Source: Channallabes apus (Eukaryota > Chordata > Actinopteri > Siluriformes > Clariidae). From it: a stretch of 64,000 nt of DNA. Position 1 is the first letter of the stretch. Every line of letters starts with the position of its first letter. Below the pieces are notes generated by a model. That model was not told the DNA's origin. It ran no database searches and worked only from the letters and a program-made list of their open reading frames with translations. Shown one piece after another: positions 1 through 12,300 of this stretch. Where the stretch lies: the NCBI GenBank assembly GCA_030522415.1, contig CM060124.1, forward strand, positions 21,075,754 through 21,139,753, written 5' to 3'. The position numbers were made by a program, and so were the translations under genes.

Positions 1-427
1 CACAGCCTTGTCATTAATGAGGACAGAACTTCAGCAGAAACAGAGAGTTTATTCTGTTTCTTTGATCTAGCACAAGTCAGTAGGAGAAGTATTTTTTTCT
101 TTTTTGAATATACTGTACAGTGTGCTCTTGAATCTGAGACCACATTTAAAAATAAACATTTCGAGGTCCATATGTAATTGAGAACAAATGTTTGGTACTA
201 ATGTTTGTACAAATGGTCAGAATGTCCTAATGCCGAAACTGCTCTACCGACAACACTGCGATGGATTTGATATGAAGGGGATCATAAGGTTTAGTGGAGT
301 CCTTCCCTGCTCGAGTGCACACTGTAAATAAAGCAAAAAAGGGGACATACAAAATAATAAGAAACTTTGACATTTAAAGATTTTGCATAAGATTTCACTC
401 CAAAATCTTGCTCCAAGCCATTTCTAA
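1..427. other. No gene recognised
   Basis: AT-rich sequence with no convincing coding exon. Part of it may belong to the mariner relic that becomes recognisable at 428. Confidence 0.4.
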
Positions 428-500
428 ATGTTTGGCCCATTAAGGGAGTTCCTGGGAGGCCGGTGTAAGCCCTGGTTTGACATGAACGTCAAAAGTTCTG
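428..500 (+). mobile_element. Mariner transposase relic (C-terminal piece)
   Basis: The + strand translates to MFGPLREFLGG, the segment after the third catalytic Asp of mariner (DD34D) transposases, which usually reads MFGPLKE-L-G. Pieces of the same family recur near 25.4, 31.1, 31.4 and 32.6 kb. Only a few dozen codons survive, so it is a dead fragment. Confidence 0.5.
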
Positions 501-602
501 GTTTGATTGGATTGTATTTGTTTGTTTGTTTTGTTTTTAAGTATAATTTACAGTTTTGTAGCTTTTTCCATTCATTCTCTTCCTCCCCTAGATTATCAAA
601 TA

Positions 603-874
603 CAGTGGGGGAAATAAATATTTGATCCCCTACACATTTTCTAAGCTTGTCCACTTACAAAGAAATGAAGGGTCTATAATTTTTATCATAAATTGAAATG
701 CAACTTAATTCATAACATTTGTATCATGTCCTTTTTCTGGATTTTTGGTTGATATTCTGTCTCAATCCTTCACCATAAACCTATGATAAAAATTATAGAC
801 CCTTCATTTCTTAGTAAGTGGGCAAACTTAGAAAATCTGTAGGGGATCAAATACTTACAGTATTTCCCTCACTG
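603..874. mobile_element. Tc1-type MITE (non-autonomous)
   Basis: A 272-bp element with long inverted terminal repeats. The left end starts CAGTGGGGGAAATAAATA after a TA, and the right end finishes TATTTCCCTCACTG. The inner arms (about 656-690 and 783-815) both carry the sequence around AAATTATAGACCCTTCATTTC in opposite orientation. It has no coding capacity. It looks like a deletion derivative of a Tc1 element. Confidence 0.75.
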
Positions 875-1367
875 AGGGAGAGCCAGAATGTAGTTCTGTA
901 TGTTCCTCCGCTCTCGGATCTGGACGACGCGCTCTCCATCACGCCACTGCCTGTGCTCGACGCGGGGGACTACGCACTGGCGCTGAGCAGCGAGAACGAC
1001 GCATTCCCTTTTCCGCCGCCTCCGGTGCTCGACGCGAGGGACTATGAGGCGCTGCTGAATGGCGAGAACGATGCACTTTCTTCGCACCCTGTTGTGCAGA
1101 GAACGCGTCAGCTCTTCAGCAGCCGCCGAGCCTCGCTTCAGCTCTTCAGCCGCCGTGTGACCTGGAGAGCATAGTCCTTCCTCCTCCTCCTGGCTTTGAG
1201 GACAGTGCTGCAGCTCCGCTGCCGCCGTCGAGCTCTGCTCCAGCTCCGCCGCCTCCGTCGAGCATCGCTTCAGCTCAGCATCCGCCGAGCCTCGGGAAAG
1301 GGGGCAAAAGGTTGAACGATGGGGTGGGAGTCCTGGACCTCCGGTGATGCTCCGGAGGAGCAATTTT
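875..1367 (+). pseudogene. Remnant coding region of an LTR retrotransposon
   Basis: A GC-rich block open on the + strand in one frame to 1174 and on the opposite strand across 869-1363. The + strand peptide is acidic and proline-rich with repeated VLDA-DY motifs. I do not recognise a domain. Its position directly upstream of a G-run and an LTR-like sequence, and a base composition unlike its surroundings, suggest the 3' end of a retroelement reading frame. The 5' side is cut off at the MITE. Confidence 0.35.
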
Positions 1368-1385
1368 GAAGGGGGGGGGGGGTAC
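1367..1385 (+). other. Polypurine tract of an LTR element
   Basis: A purine run, GAA followed by about a dozen G, lies just before the TGTAAG end of the LTR. This is the usual place for the plus-strand primer. Confidence 0.5.
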
Positions 1386-1745
1386 TGTAAGGGTTAACTC
1401 CTAGAGGGCGCCAAAGCGCCCAGTGATTTATGTTTGTAGTGTCTTTTGTTCTGTTTAAAAACTTCAGTTCCCAGGCTGCACCTCGATCAGGTGACGTAGA
1501 CGCTCACCTGAACCGAGGAAGGTAATTTAGAATGGTATACATAGCCTGTTTATGTTGAACATGGTGTCTTGCATTAGTTATAGTTAAGGTTATGTTGTGT
1601 TGGTGTTTATTTAAGTTTACAAATAGAGTAAAGACTACGAGGTACTCTCCTCGAAGAGTTAGAGTTTTGTTGTGCTTTGTGTGACTTAAATAAAGGTCAC
1701 TTTATTCAATCTTTTTCATTTTAACTTTCAGCTTCATGGCTTACA
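1386..1745 (+). mobile_element. 3' LTR of a truncated retrotransposon
   Basis: A 360-bp sequence that begins TGTAAG and ends CTTACA, a perfect 6-bp terminal inverted repeat of the TG...CA type. It has an AATAAA signal at 1689-1694 and follows a polypurine tract. No 5' LTR is seen, so this is the surviving 3' end of a truncated copy. Which superfamily it belongs to cannot be decided here. Confidence 0.6.
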
Positions 1746-2418
1746 GCTCAGTAAAATCAAAAATCATAAAATTTTTCCTAAGATGAAACAAGTTAAAGTA
1801 AATCAAATAAAGAACAAAAAGTACATTTATTTATGCACTCGATACTTGATGCGATCAGCCAGTGGCGCTGCCGAGGCATTATTGAAGACCAAGTTGCTCT
1901 TGTAGCTCAGCTGGTTAAGGATGCAAGGAATCCAACATTTCCTGATGACTATCTATGTGTGGTGGCTCTTGATGCACTGACTTCAGCCTTGTTCCACTCC
2001 TCATGGAGCTCTCCCAAGTTCTTAAATTGGCTGTGCGTGGTCATCCCTGTCGCTTGTGCACCTTTTCGTACAACATCCAGTCAACTTACCAGGAATATGT
2101 TTTTATACAAACAGCCAGCCAATTCATCAATTCATCAATGACCGTCCTTGCGGGGGGTGTCGACGATCAGTCTTCACAATGATTGTGGTAGCGTGTACTG
2201 AACTAGACAGTGAGCTACACTGTATTCATACTATACGAAGAGTAATTCTAAAAGAAATATTTATAAATTTTGAGATGTGTTGATTTTTGTTTTTAACATG
2301 CTGTAAGCCGTAATCAATTTTTAGGGCAAGGAAGTCCTTCTGCTACAGAATCTTCTGCTACAACTGTGCATGCATTTTATATCATAGCAAAACTAAGCTG
2401 TATTTATTTTATTTCCAG
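1746..2418. other. Upstream of the first prlr coding exon; no gene recognised
   Basis: An open frame of 102 codons at 1833-2141 has no recognisable domain and no splice signals in suitable places. The stretch runs into the acceptor ATTTCCAG before the prlr exon at 2419. A 5' UTR exon of prlr may lie here or outside the window. Confidence 0.35.
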
Positions 2419-2529
2419 GACTTACTGGTGTCTGTGGAGCGATGCTGTCGCTCATGCTCCTCTTACTTTACTGGTGGAGCTACAGTGAAGCTTTCCCAGA
2501 GTCCTCACACTCTGCACCCCATGAAGGAG
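2419..2529 (+). CDS. prlr: prlr exon: 5' UTR end and signal peptide
   Basis: Acceptor TTTCCAG precedes 2419; donor GTGAGT follows 2529. ATG at 2442 starts a hydrophobic leader, [12 protein letters not shown]. The exon ends in phase 1, and its last G joins AT of the next exon to form Asp30. The frame upstream of the ATG has no stop within the exon; the start is chosen because the signal peptide begins at once. Confidence 0.8.
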
Positions 2530-3337
2530 GTGAGTCAGGGCAAGATCAGAGCACAGCATTTACAGCTCAGGTTAATGGAGCTGCTGTATACTTATAGGAT
2601 AATAGGATTTGCAGATCAGTAAGTGTAGATACAAGCACTTGCTATGGAGTATTAACAGTATTGATATTATGTTTTATTTAAGCTATCCTTTATTTACTAC
2701 ATCAATATCAGTAATTACTGTGGCACATTCTATAGCCATGGCCAATCAAAATGCTAAATACCAGAAGTTTAATTTCATTATAATTTTAATTTTAATTAAA
2801 ATTTAATTATAAAGTCTTAACAAAACATGGATTCTGTTTCACCTGAACATTCCATGATTCATGTGTACACACATTTCATTCATTCATTCATTCATTCATC
2901 TTCTGTACCGCTTTATCCTCTATTCAGGGTCGCGGGGGACCTGGAGCCTATCCCACACACATTTCACAGTCTATCATAAATGTATAATTATAATTATACA
3001 GTACATAATGTATAATAATATAATAATACAATGTATAATTATTAATTATAATAATTATACACAATTATAATTATTTTAATTATTAAAATAATTAATTATT
3101 CATTAAAATAAATAATCATTTAATTTTAAATTTAAGGATTTAATTATTAATAATAATAATATTAACAGTAATCAGAATTCATCCTCATTTTTGTCACTGA
3201 TGCAGTCTCGACAAAGTTTTAGCAGTCCTTACACATCATAACTGTTCAAAGTTTTGACTATTTGAAGAAAATAGCTCTCACTGTGGTTCATCGGCCCTTT
3301 GCAGAATTACACACTTACTGTTATTACACACAGTTAC

Positions 3338-3370
<33 letters not shown>

Positions 3371-6300
3371 CCAGAGTGTGCTGATTCAGGCATTTTACCT
3401 TCTTTGAATTGTCGAAAGTTTCTATCTATGCAGTGTTCAGATTTAACAGGGTTGGCAGGAATCACGCCTGGGTGTACTTAATCTAAGTAAACCCATTTAT
3501 TAACTTCATTTGTTTACTTGGTTGATTTATTAACTAAGGGGCATTTATTTGTTCAAAGAGGCCAGTTGGTCCTCGATAACCTTTTCTCCCCTTTAATAAA
3601 TGAAATCAATCAATCAAAAACTACATTTTGTGTTTATTTGGGTTATATTTATAGTTTTTTAGAACTTTGTACAAATCTGGCAAGTAATTTATTCAGATGT
3701 TCCAACAGAAGAAATTAGAGCATTCACAGAACTGTATTTACAGAACCTTTTTCAACTCACAATATATCAGTATACAATATACTGTATCAGAAAAGATAAC
3801 CAAATTTAAATAGCAGAATTATACAAATATAACATTTGAAAAAGTTAAGCAGTCAGCAGTTCCTTCTTGTCCTTCTCACTGATCCTAATCTACTAATCTA
3901 ATTCATCATGAACGTTTTACATTAGTACCGTTATCGGTAACTAAAAGGTATGGAGAATGAATCATGAAGGTGCTGGACAGTCTCTTTATATTTCCAAACA
4001 AACAAACAAACAAAAATGAAAACAAAATAACAAAACTGAAAACATAATAACAAATTAAAAACAAAATAACAAATTAGAAAACAAAATAGCAAAGCCAAAA
4101 ACAAAATAACAAAACTGAAAACAAACGACAAATACAGATTTTTATTTTATTTTATTTTGTTGTTGAATTTGTTATTTTGTTTTCGGTTCTGTTATTTTGT
4201 TTTCGTTTTTTAATTTAGTTTTTTAATTTGTTATTTTATTATTGGCTTTGTTTTTTTAATTATTTATTTTGAATTTGTTATTATGCTTTCGCTTTTGTTA
4301 TTTTGTATTTGGTTTTGATATTATTTTTTAAAATTTGTTATTTTGTTTTCAGTTCTGTTATTTTGTTTTCGTTTTTTAATTTTGTTTTTGAATTTGTTAT
4401 TTTATTATTGGCTTTGTTTTTTTAATTATTTATTTTGAATTTGTTATTATGCTTTCGCTTTTGTTATTTTGTATTTGGTTTTGATATTATTTTTTAAAAT
4501 TTGCTATTTTGTTTTCAGTTTTGTTATTTTGTTTTTGAATTTGTTATTTTGTTATCAGCTTTGGTTTTTTACTTCACAGCCACGGTAGATTTGAAACAAC
4601 TTAGAAGCATTTTTAACATATGGGTGTTGGTAGACAGCTGCTCTCTTCCTAGTACTGCAGAGTAAACCGACCTACCTTCACCGATGCTTCAACCAACCGT
4701 GATACATGGAGTTAAATGTTCCACTCATGGAAGCATCCAATCAGATTAATTAAAGTAATTGTTGTACTATAATATGACATTCAGCCTTGGGTTAGAAGTT
4801 AGTTAGCTTCTAAAATACTTAGTTAGCTAGCTTTTAAAAGCACGGATGGTTCAGAGGTTATTTGGAATGTCCTGGTGCGATTACCATCTATTATCATCAC
4901 TCGTGGAATGATTTTTGTCCAATCAGATTACTTGGTTGGAACTGTGGTATAATTTAGACTAGATAATTTTAGACTAGACCAAAGTTTGTTTCGTATTGTT
5001 GTATTTCTATGGTAATATTTTAGACAATATAGTAAAACATTGTAACAATATTTTAGTTATAGACTTAACCCATTTTTATTTAATCTTCTTACTGACGGGA
5101 CAAAATCACCTAAGCCTAAAACTATTTGACAGACATGTCAAATATGCAAATCCTATGAATAGTTCTCATTATTCCTTTTTAAATTGCTTGATATTTATGT
5201 GTCATTTGACCTGGACTGAATGCAAAGCTTAACTGCTTAGTTATGACTCACATCATCATACGTACAAGGTTGGTCTTATTAATTTTCCTGTGGTTGCCAT
5301 TAGTCTTAGTGTCATGATACTCAGTCAGGAGGCGGACGCAGATGCAGGCTTGGAACTCAAAAACTGGTTTTATTTACCAATAAACTCAAATGAACACAAA
5401 AGGGCATGAAAACCAAAACAAATCAAACTTCTTCAACTTAACTGAAAATCTCAACATAAACCTTGTTTCAGTTGAACTCAAGAGAAAACACACTTTAGGA
5501 CACGACGGTGGACGGACAAATGACTCTGGGGTTGGCTGGTATAAATAGAGAGACACACAAGGAGGCACAGGTGCTTTTCATTACTTAATCATGTGAGACA
5601 TAAACACGCAGACACACTAGGGGGAGACAAAGCGACGGCTCAGTAGTCCGGGGAACTGGATCTTACTCTCCGAGGCTGTGGTGGCCCAGATGTTACAGCA
5701 CCCCCCCCTCCAGAACCGGCTTCTGGAGGAAGGCGAGGGCGTCCCCTACGTGCTGTCGGAGGGAGCGAGGACTCACCTGAGCGATGGATTTGCCGGTGGG
5801 CGGGGCGACCCGGTGGACGGGGCGCTGGGCGATCCGGCCGTGCCTGGTGGAAATCCACAATGAGTTCACGACTCAGAATGTCCCGTGCCGGGACCCAGCT
5901 CCGTTCCTCCGGGCCGTAGCCCTCCCACTCAACTAGATATTGTAGAGCCCCCCCTCTCCTCCGTGAGTCCAGCAGTTCCTTGACCCTAAACGCTGGGGCA
6001 CCCTCTATCTCCACAGCCCCGGGGAGTGAAGGTTCCGCTGCTCCTTCGTCTAATGGGCCCCGGACCACCGGCCTGAGAAGAGAGATATGGAATACAGGGT
6101 GGATGCGTAGATGTGCAGGAAGTTTTAATTTATATGACACTGGGTTTATTTGCGCTGTGATGGGGAAAGGACCTATGAACCTGGGGGACAGTTTTTTACA
6201 GGGGAGATTGAGGCGGAGGTCCCGTGTCGAGAGCCATACTCGATCGCCTACCTGGAGCGGACGACTTTCCCTTCGCCGCCTATCGGCATGTCTTTTGAAA

Positions 6301-9300
6301 CGCTGCACTGCTTGGGAGATCTTGGTGTGTGCGTCCTCCCATACTTTCTCCGCTCTTTCAAACCACTGGTCCACCATGGGCACATCGGTGGGCGTGGCAT
6401 CCCATGGACATAGCGGGGGTTGATAACCTAGCACACACTGGAACGGCGTTAGGCCGGTAGAGGAGTGGCGCAGGGAGTTTTGTGCGTATTCCGCCCAGGT
6501 CAAACAGTCTGCCCATTCGTGTTGTCGGCTGCTGCAGTATGCCCGAAGATATCTCCCGAGTTCTTGGACAGTCCGCTCTGCCTGTCCGTTAGATTCGGGG
6601 TGGTAGCCCGACGTTAGGCTAACAGTGGTCCCCAATTTCTGGAAAAACGCTTTCCAGACCCTGGCGATGAATTGGGGACCACGATCGGAAACAATATCTT
6701 CTGGTATGCCGTAGCAGCGAAACACACAAGTGAATAAGCTTTCCGCCACCTGGAGTGCTGACGGAAGGGCGCGAAACGGGATGAACTTGCACCCCTTTGA
6801 AAATCTATCCACTACTACTAGAATAGTGGTGTACCCTTTTGATACCGGCAGATCTGTGACAAAGTCCACAGCAATATGGGACCACGGTCTGTTTGGTATT
6901 GGCAGGGGAGTTAATTTTCCAACTGGTAGACTACGTGGGGTTTTTGTAGTCGCACACACTGCGCAAGACAAAACTACTCTCTTCACGGTTTCCCGCATCT
7001 TTGGCCACCAGAACTTTGGTTCTAATTGGTGTAGGGTTCGTGAGACGCCGGGGTGTCCAGATGCTAGGCTCGTATGAGCCGCGATCGTCACTCGTTCGCG
7101 CAGTGGCTCCGGCACGTAGGTTCGATTCGGAGGACAGTTCCTAGGCACGGGGTTGGACCGCGCCCACTGAACTATCTCCGACTCGATGTCCCAAGTGATC
7201 GGAGCCACTACGAGTGAAGATGGCAGAATGGGCTCCGGAGTTGTAATGGGCTCCGGCGACGGATAATAGCGAGACAGCGCATCCGCTTTTATATTTTTCG
7301 AGCCCGGGCGATAAGTAATAATAAATCGGAAACGCGTGAAGAAGAGCGCCCATCGGGCTTGACGTGAGTTTAATCTCTTTGCGTGTTGGATGTACTCTAG
7401 ATTCCTATGATCCGTGAGCACCGTAAATGAATGTTTCGCCCCCTCCAGCCAGTGTCTCCACTCCTCTAACGCCGCTTTTACTGCTAGCAGCTCTCGGTTA
7501 CCGATATCATAGTTTCGCTCGGCAGGTGTTAGTTTCCTAGAAAAGAAAGCGCAGGGATGGAGTTTCTCAGGGTGGCCGTGGCGTTGTGACAGCACCGCCC
7601 CTACGCCTACCTCTGATGCATCGACCTCGACTACAAAGGGCTTCTCTGGGTCCGGCAACGTTAACACAGGGGCGGTTGTGAAAGCAAGTTTTAGACGTTG
7701 AAACGCACTTCGCGCTTCCACTGGGAACTCGCAAAGGCGTTTCGGTTTCCCTTTCAATAGTGAAGTGAGGGGCGCTGCCACCATGCTGTAGCCCCGAATG
7801 AACCGCCTATAAAAGTTGGCAAACCCCAAGAATCTCTGTAGCGCCTTAACTGACGTCGGTTCCGGCCATTGTTGTACCGCCGCGACTTTGGTCGCTTCCA
7901 TCTCGACCCCCAGTGGCCCTATGCGATAGCCGAGGAATGCCACCTCCCTCTGGTGAAAGGCGCATTTCTCTGCCTTCACATAGAGCCCGTGTTTGCGCAG
8001 GCGGTGAAGGACGGCAGTTACATGAACAACGTGCTCGGGATATGACCGTGAATATATCAGGATATCATCCAGGTATATTATGACGAAACGGTTAAACATA
8101 TCCCGGAACACGTCGTTCATGAACCCCTGAAACACCGCAGGTGCGTTTACCAGTCCATATGCCATTACGTTGTATTGATAATGCCCAGATGTAGTGCTAA
8201 ACGCCGTCTTCCATTCATCGCCTTTACGCACACGAACGAGGTTATATGCGCTGCGGAGGTCGAGTTTGGTAAAGATGGAAGCTCCTCGGAGTTGGTCGAT
8301 AGCGGCCGGTACCAGGGGCAGTGGGTGCTTATATTTTATTGTTACTGCATTGAGGCCTCTATAATCAATACAGGGACGTAAGCCCCCCCCTTTTTTCTCT
8401 ATGAAAAAAAAACCTGCCGAAGCGGGAGACGTGGACCTGCTGATGAGCCCCTGCTGGAGTGCCTCACTCACGTATTCCTCCATTGCCCTGGTTTCTGCCA
8501 CTGACAATGGGTAAACCCGTGAGCAAGGAGGTGCCTTCCCCGGCAGTAGCTCAATCGCGCAGTCCCACGGGCGATGGGGGGGAAGTCGTGCAGCTGCCCT
8601 AACACTAAACACATCTTTAAACCGCATGTACTCTGATGGTATGTTGGTGGTTACTTGGGCAGTCGGACTTTCAATGGTAGTGGTTTGGACCGTCAATGTC
8701 GGCGGTGTACAAAGTTTTAAGCATCTAGGGGACCATGATATGACGCGGGAGTTAGTCTAATCGAAATTGGGGTTGTGATCGCTAAGCCATGGAAGACCCA
8801 GCACGACGGAATGATCTGACCGAGGTAGCACATAGAATTTTAGCTCCTCCGTGTGACCGGGGAATGTTAATCGGAGGGGCGCAGTCATTAATTTAACAGG
8901 CGAATGTTCCAATTCATGACCATCTAGAGCCTTAATAGATATCGGGTATGGTAGCTTCGACACGGGAACTTGCAGCGAGGAAACGAGGGTAGAAGAAATG
9001 AAGTTACCAGCCGCCCCGGAATCTATCAGGGGAAAGACAGACAAAACACAATCATTAAACATCAACTGAGCTTTTACACAAAATGGGTGGTGGGTACGAG
9101 GTGGTGTGTGTGATGTGGACGTACGGAGGTGTGTATGTGCATGTGTGGATGTGTGTGCGTGGGTGTGTGTACGAAGTGCAGGTGTCTGTGTGGTGGTGTG
9201 TGTGTGTGTAGGGGCGTGTCTGTGTGGGTGTGTGCGTGTGTGTTTTGCTCGTAGCAACTGGCAGTCTCGGATATGGTGGTCGTTCCCCCCACAGTACCAG

Positions 9301-12300
9301 CATAACCCCGATGCTACCCGTCTTCTCTTCTCGGCGGGAGAGAGGCGGGAAGTACTCACCTCCGTGGGCTCTGGCCGGTTCGGGTCAGGCGCTACGGGGG
9401 GCCGTTCGCGAGGCTGGCTGGAGTCTGAACCGGTCTGGTCCCCGGCTGTGATCGTTGGCTGCGAAGGTGCTGGTCTAGTTTAATCGCCAGGTTGATGGTT
9501 TCGTCCAGGGAGAAGCCGGTATCTCGACACGCAAGCTCGACCTGGACCTCCGGTTGTAACCCGTCCCTGAACCTGGCGCGGAGGCTTTTTTCGCACCAGC
9601 CACTCTCCGCAGCCCTCACCCGGAATCTAGCCGCGTATTCGGCGACCGGGACGTTTCCCTGTCGCAGCCTCATGAGCTCCTGTTCACCCGTGCGTCCCTG
9701 ATCCGGATGATCGAACACGGCCGTCATTGCCTCGAGGAAGCTGGTGTACCGGTGAGTGAGCTCCCCGCCTGCGCTCCAAACCGCCGCCGCCCAATCCATG
9801 GCGAGTCCGGTGAGCTGCTGAATCACGAACCGGATTCTCTGCTGGTCGCTGATGTCCGGGTAGGCAGCTAGATATAGTTCACATGCCAGGATGAATTGCT
9901 TGCACCTGTCCGGATCACCAGCATATCTCTCCGGGGGAGCAGGGCGTGGTGGTGACGGCGTGGAGCGCGTGGATGGACCCGCGGGTTCCTGGCCGGAGAT
10001 GGCAAGATGTTCCACGCAGTGAGCGAGGTCGTTCACTGCTCGTGCCAGGCTGTCAATCTCCAGCTGCATTACCCACACGTAGTGCATCGGGGTTACTTCC
10101 TCCTGGAGCAGGGGGACACCTGCTGCGTCCTGGTAGGTCCGTCCATCTGTCATGATACTCAGTCAGGAGGCGGACGCAGATGCAGGCTTGGAACTCAAAA
10201 ACTGGTTTTATTTACCAATAAACTCAAATGAACACAAAAGGGCATGAAAACCAAAACAAATCAAACTTCTTCAACTTAACTGAAAATCTCAACATAAACC
10301 TTGTTTCAGTTGAACTCAAGAGAAAACACACTTTAGGACACGACGGTGGACGGACAAATGACTCTGGGGTTGGCTGGTATAAATAGAGAGACACACAAGG
10401 AGGCACAGGTGCTTTTCATTACTTAATCATGTGAGACATAAACACGCAGACACACTAGGGGGAGACAAAGCGACGGCTCAGTAGTCCTGGGAACTGGATC
10501 TTACTCTCCGAGGCTGTGGTGGCCCAGATGTTACACTTAGTCATAAGCTTGAAGGGTTTCTTTGTGTCTGCAGTCCCTCAGCCCAGACAGGTTTCCTCTC
10601 TTATTTATGTACATCTGTGTTTATGTAAGCATTCACTCATAAACCAAATGAATCGACTGAGTGATGTGCTGAGCAGTGGCAGAGACAGTAGATAAGGGAA
10701 CACAATGCTCTTTTAATTAATAGCGGAAGGAAAAGTGACTAAAGGAGCAGGAAACTTCTGCTGGTGAGTGAGGTGGATGTCCTCTGCCTCAAGTCTTTTG
10801 CAAATCGGCTTTGGGGGCTACTGTAAGCAAGGTGGCAGCAGCAAACGCTCTTTGCGAGAATCTTCAGAATGACAAGTATTAACAGTATGCAATAGCCCCT
10901 GGCTGTTCCTCATTCAATTGTTGCCCCACCCAATTATTATAGTCCCAAACATGAGCTCAAATATTTGATGCCGTCGTCTTGTTTTGGTTCCCTGCCCCAA
11001 GCTGTTGGTCCAAAACAGTCAGTGCTGAAATAGTACGGTTCTTTCAGCACTAGCCCAGCAGGCCAGGAAGAAGTGAGATGGCATTTGTGTGACTGTGCCA
11101 GAGGGCAGTTGCCACAATACCCCACCTCAGCTCAAGGCAGTGACTGGGGTTCTATGTCCCCTAACGCATACCTTTGGGTCAGGACATCAGCATTTCTGTG
11201 CTTCACTCTTGTTTGGTGCTTGATGATGGACATGGAAGAAGACATCCTGCAGGCAAAGAAACCAGAGGTTTCTCTGAGGAATCATCCTTATCTCTAACCA
11301 TCCATTAGTGTACAGTAGTTCACTAAAGTGAATTGATGTCCTTTTAGGTAATAAGGACGTTATACTGTATTGTCCAGTTTATTGCTAGAGCTTCTTGTTC
11401 TGTGGCTGCATATTTCCTCTCTGCAGGTAAGTTTTCTACTTACATAGAGAATGAGATGTTCTTCTCCGTTAACATCCTGGGAAAGGATAGTGCTTAAGCC
11501 TGTTTCATAGGACATATCTGTGTGAATGAGGAAAAGTCTCTTGAGGTTATGCTTCCAGGGCTGCCTTAAGGTCTTGTAGCTCCTCTTCTACTGACACTGT
11601 TCACTTTATCCGCTCCAGATGTCCCTTCGTGGTCAGGTCTGAAAAGAGGATGCTAAAGAACAGCTGCTAGACACAAAATGTGTGAAATATCTTGCCACAC
11701 CAAAAAGCATGTACCTGCTGCTTGGTAGGGTGAGGGTGCTCCAACCAGCATTGATTGTCTATTCCTGGGGTTTTAGCAGCCCTCAGCCAATTTGGGAGCC
11801 CAGGTATTGCATCTGTGTCAAGTTGGAGGTGGCACTTGCAGGGGTTCAACCATAGGTCCAGCCAGAAGAAGTATCTTAAGGAACTTTTTCAAGTGGTGAA
11901 ACAATTGTCATATAGGGGTATATAGGATAATGTCCATTAAACATTGAAATCTTGTGGGAGCAGTTGGCAAAAGGAGACATCCTGGGACTTCCAGTATTTG
12001 TTTGCTGGGCTGAAGGCAATTTTGCCTTTGCTTCATTGCTTAAGGTCACTTGCCAGTATCTTTGCTATTAACGATAATTAACTAATAATAGAAGAGGTAG
12101 GTTAAACCAGGTTTGGTGCAGAACAGGTCCCTAAACAAGTTCACAATTTCACCCAACTGTTGCAACTGATTTTCCACCTTTTGGACCATTATGTTCTCTA
12201 AATTCAAATTCATTCAAATTCAAATTTTATTTGTCACATACACAGTCAGGCGGCGCGGTGGCGGCGCGGTGGTGTAGTGGTTAGCACTGTCGCCTTGCAC

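Larger units (their letters stand above)
5310..10535 (-). mobile_element. Ty3/gypsy chromovirus, nearly intact and young
   Basis: A 5226-bp LTR retrotransposon on the - strand. Its two 388-bp LTRs (5310-5697 and 10148-10535) differ at one position I could find (G at 5650, T at 10488). It is flanked by the 5-bp duplication CTTAG (5305-5309 and 10536-10540). Order on the - strand: LTR, self-primer site, gag, nucleocapsid-protease, reverse transcriptase, RNase H, integrase, chromodomain, polypurine tract, LTR. The near-identical LTRs imply a very recent insertion. A frame change after gag and one in-frame stop between protease and reverse transcriptase interrupt the reading frame. It sits antisense inside the first prlr coding intron. 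Confidence 0.95.

Noticed and set aside
869..1363. 164-codon frame on the - strand
   Set aside because: Opposite to the LTR and primer tract. Glu/Arg-rich text from a GC-rich repeat; I prefer the + strand as the coding side, at low confidence.
1898..1940. tRNA-like text (TGTAGCTCAGCTGGTTAAGG)
   Set aside because: Resembles an A box, but no B box follows at the right distance and no cloverleaf can be drawn.
1833..2141. 102-codon open frame upstream of prlr
   Set aside because: No recognisable family. It does not connect in frame to the prlr exon and lies next to LTR debris.
9055..9483. Overlapping frames on both strands at the GTGTGT block
   Set aside because: Only the - strand frame continuous with zinc knuckle and protease is real; the others are shadows of the repeat.
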